From: Sanghuangporus weigelae
Lineage: Eukaryota > Basidiomycota > Agaricomycetes > Hymenochaetales > Hymenochaetaceae
Direction of reading: 5' to 3'
DNA: 64,000 nucleotides
NCBI GenBank assembly: GCA_033182465.1
Contig: CP137320.1
Location: forward strand, 186,001 to 250,000
Each line of letters begins with the position of its first letter. Within the stretch, counting starts at the first letter, position 1. Below, in pieces: positions 62,805 through 64,000 of this stretch. The position numbers were made by a program, and so were the translations under genes. Under the pieces are notes generated by a model. That model saw only the letters and a list, made by a program, of their open reading frames with translations, was not told the DNA's origin and did not search any database.

Positions 62805-63929
62805 ATGCTCGAACCAGATTCTGTCGCTTGCGATGTCTGCAGTCTAAAGACGACAAGCGAATTCAACTTCCTACTCAAATGCTTTATCTGTAGCAGGGGC
62901 TTTCATCATCGTGAGTTTTCTTGTTTTCATTTTATCACTAGACGCGAATTTGAGCCTAGTGTCCTAGGATGTTGTCGCCCGCCTATTCCAGATGAGGTAT
63001 TGGAGTCGCTAATCAAAGCCACGCTGAAGAACAAACCCGGGAAGGGCATCAAGTTCTGGAAGTGCTATGATTGTCGCGAAGGCAAGGTTCCTCCAGCGCT
63101 ACCTGGACAAGCCAGTTCGTCAACGGGTTTCGTAATTCCCCGGGTACGATATCTCTGTGCTCTTCATACTTGGCATCAGACTGATGGACTCATCTTGTAG
63201 AAACGGAAGCAGACTGAAGTTATCGTCATTTCCGACGACGACGTCGAACCTAGCAGAGAAATAGTTGTTTCGTTGCCGCCCTCTGCACGAAAACGCAGCG
63301 CGGTGGACAAGACACAGCCCACTGTGCAAGGAGTTGTGGAGGACCAGGGTATGCTATTCCTGCCCATCTTTTTCCTTTTTTGCTCACTAGAATCTGTATC
63401 AGTCATGGACGACAGTATCACGATTGCCCGACGATCGTATCCTCCGAGACAAAATGAGGATAGTATTCATGTACGGCCGAAGACTCCTCTTGAAGTACCA
63501 TCCACATCTGCAGCTCAGCAACCGTCTTCATCTCGCTTCGGACTTCTTTCCCCTCCGACATCAGTAGGAGGATCAACCATACGTTTTCCCTCATCAACGC
63601 CATTCTTTCCTGATTCCGATTCTGCTGGACCCTCCACTGTCAGGACCAAAATTCAGGCCGTTCTTCCAACGCCTCCCGTTTCTGCACGCAGATCATCTCC
63701 GTGCGGACAGATGCCTCCCCCGCCCGCGCCGAAAACGTGGAAGACAGAGGGTGTAAAGCAGGACTTGAAGCTACTCAATCAGCAGTTCAAGAACGCGTAC
63801 CATGCTAACCTTGCTACTGGTGATCATTCCGCACAGCGAGGAAGACAGCCTCGAAAACCTACAGACACGAGATTGAACAATCGGACTAACGGACAATTTT
63901 TCTTTTGTCACTTTGGGACACCGGAATAA
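62805..63929 (+). CDS. PHD-type zinc finger protein, function unknown
   Basis: The start MLEPDSVACDVCSLKTTSEF is followed by LLKCFICSRGFHH. With an intron removed, this joins to RCCRPPIPDEVLESLIKATL and FWKCYDCREGKVPPALPG. The Cys-x2-Cys, Cys-x2-Cys, His-x2-Cys, Cys-x2-Cys spacing is a PHD finger, a histone-tail reader fold in many chromatin proteins. The remainder is a disordered Ser/Pro-rich region (TEVIVISDDDVEPSREIVV, resembling a SUMO-interaction motif) and a basic C-terminal helix (EGVKQDLKLLNQQFKNAYHA). It ends at 63929 (CHFGTPE). Three or four introns; the PHD-splitting one is about 60 bases. Partner and target unknown. Confidence 0.7.
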
Positions 63930-64000
63930 CATCTCATCATCATATTTATTTATCTTTCACCCACGTTTCAAATCTATCTGCTCTGTTCGCATGTTTCCTC

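Overview
The window looks like a gene-dense piece of an Agaricomycete (mushroom-forming basidiomycete) genome. Genes are short to medium and are interrupted by many introns of about 45-70 bases with GT...AG ends. Intergenic spaces are often only 100-300 bases. The gene content is typically agaricomycete: a CACTA/Tnp2 transposon N-terminus, Pali-domain protein, BTB protein, F-box protein, CE16-like SGNH esterases and type-B carboxylesterases. All gene models were spliced by hand from the sequence. Family calls rest on recognised motifs, not on a database search.

Layout. 1-2640: 5' end of a CACTA-type DNA transposon (minus strand, cut by the window edge) and a GC-rich flank full of short repeats. 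2641-4204: mostly decayed DNA containing a degenerate partial copy of RPN6. 4205-7785: two 26S proteasome lid genes, RPN6 (-) and RPN7 (+), head to head over a 236-base shared promoter. 8275-16127: a one-strand block of four esterase genes, two type-B carboxylesterases followed by two SGNH/GDSL esterases. 16333-25133: BTB protein, Pali-domain membrane protein, FAD-dependent monooxygenase-like enzyme, NCE101, a small unknown protein and an AhpD-like carboxymuconolactone decarboxylase. 25134-28066: no assignable gene. 28067-33900: replication protein RPA2, a polyol/xylitol-type zinc dehydrogenase and a decayed tandem copy of it. 34544-38878: mitochondrial NAD(P) transhydrogenase. 39942-49743: RAD54, LIN1 (GYF), SAM37/metaxin, OTU1 and an F-box protein. 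50696-57289: MFS transporter and a Crb2/Rad9/53BP1-like checkpoint mediator. 57699-63929: LUC7, a J-domain/ankyrin protein, a third SGNH esterase and a PHD-finger protein.

How the genes relate. RPN6 and RPN7 encode neighbouring PCI subunits of the same complex and share a promoter carrying four ACGCGT (MCB-type) hexamers. The window holds three genome-maintenance genes, RPA2, RAD54 and the Crb2-like mediator; RPA2 and the mediator also have ACGCGT upstream. The esterase block is probably a set of extracellular or degradative enzymes expanded by tandem duplication.

No tRNA, rRNA, CRISPR array or virus-like element was seen. The best candidates for follow-up are the shared RPN6/RPN7 promoter, the SGNH paralogue that has lost its block III Asn-Asp, the dehydrogenase that appears to use a GC-AG intron beside a decayed copy with GT, and the repeated SQ/TQ and LPPEK motifs of the Crb2-like protein.
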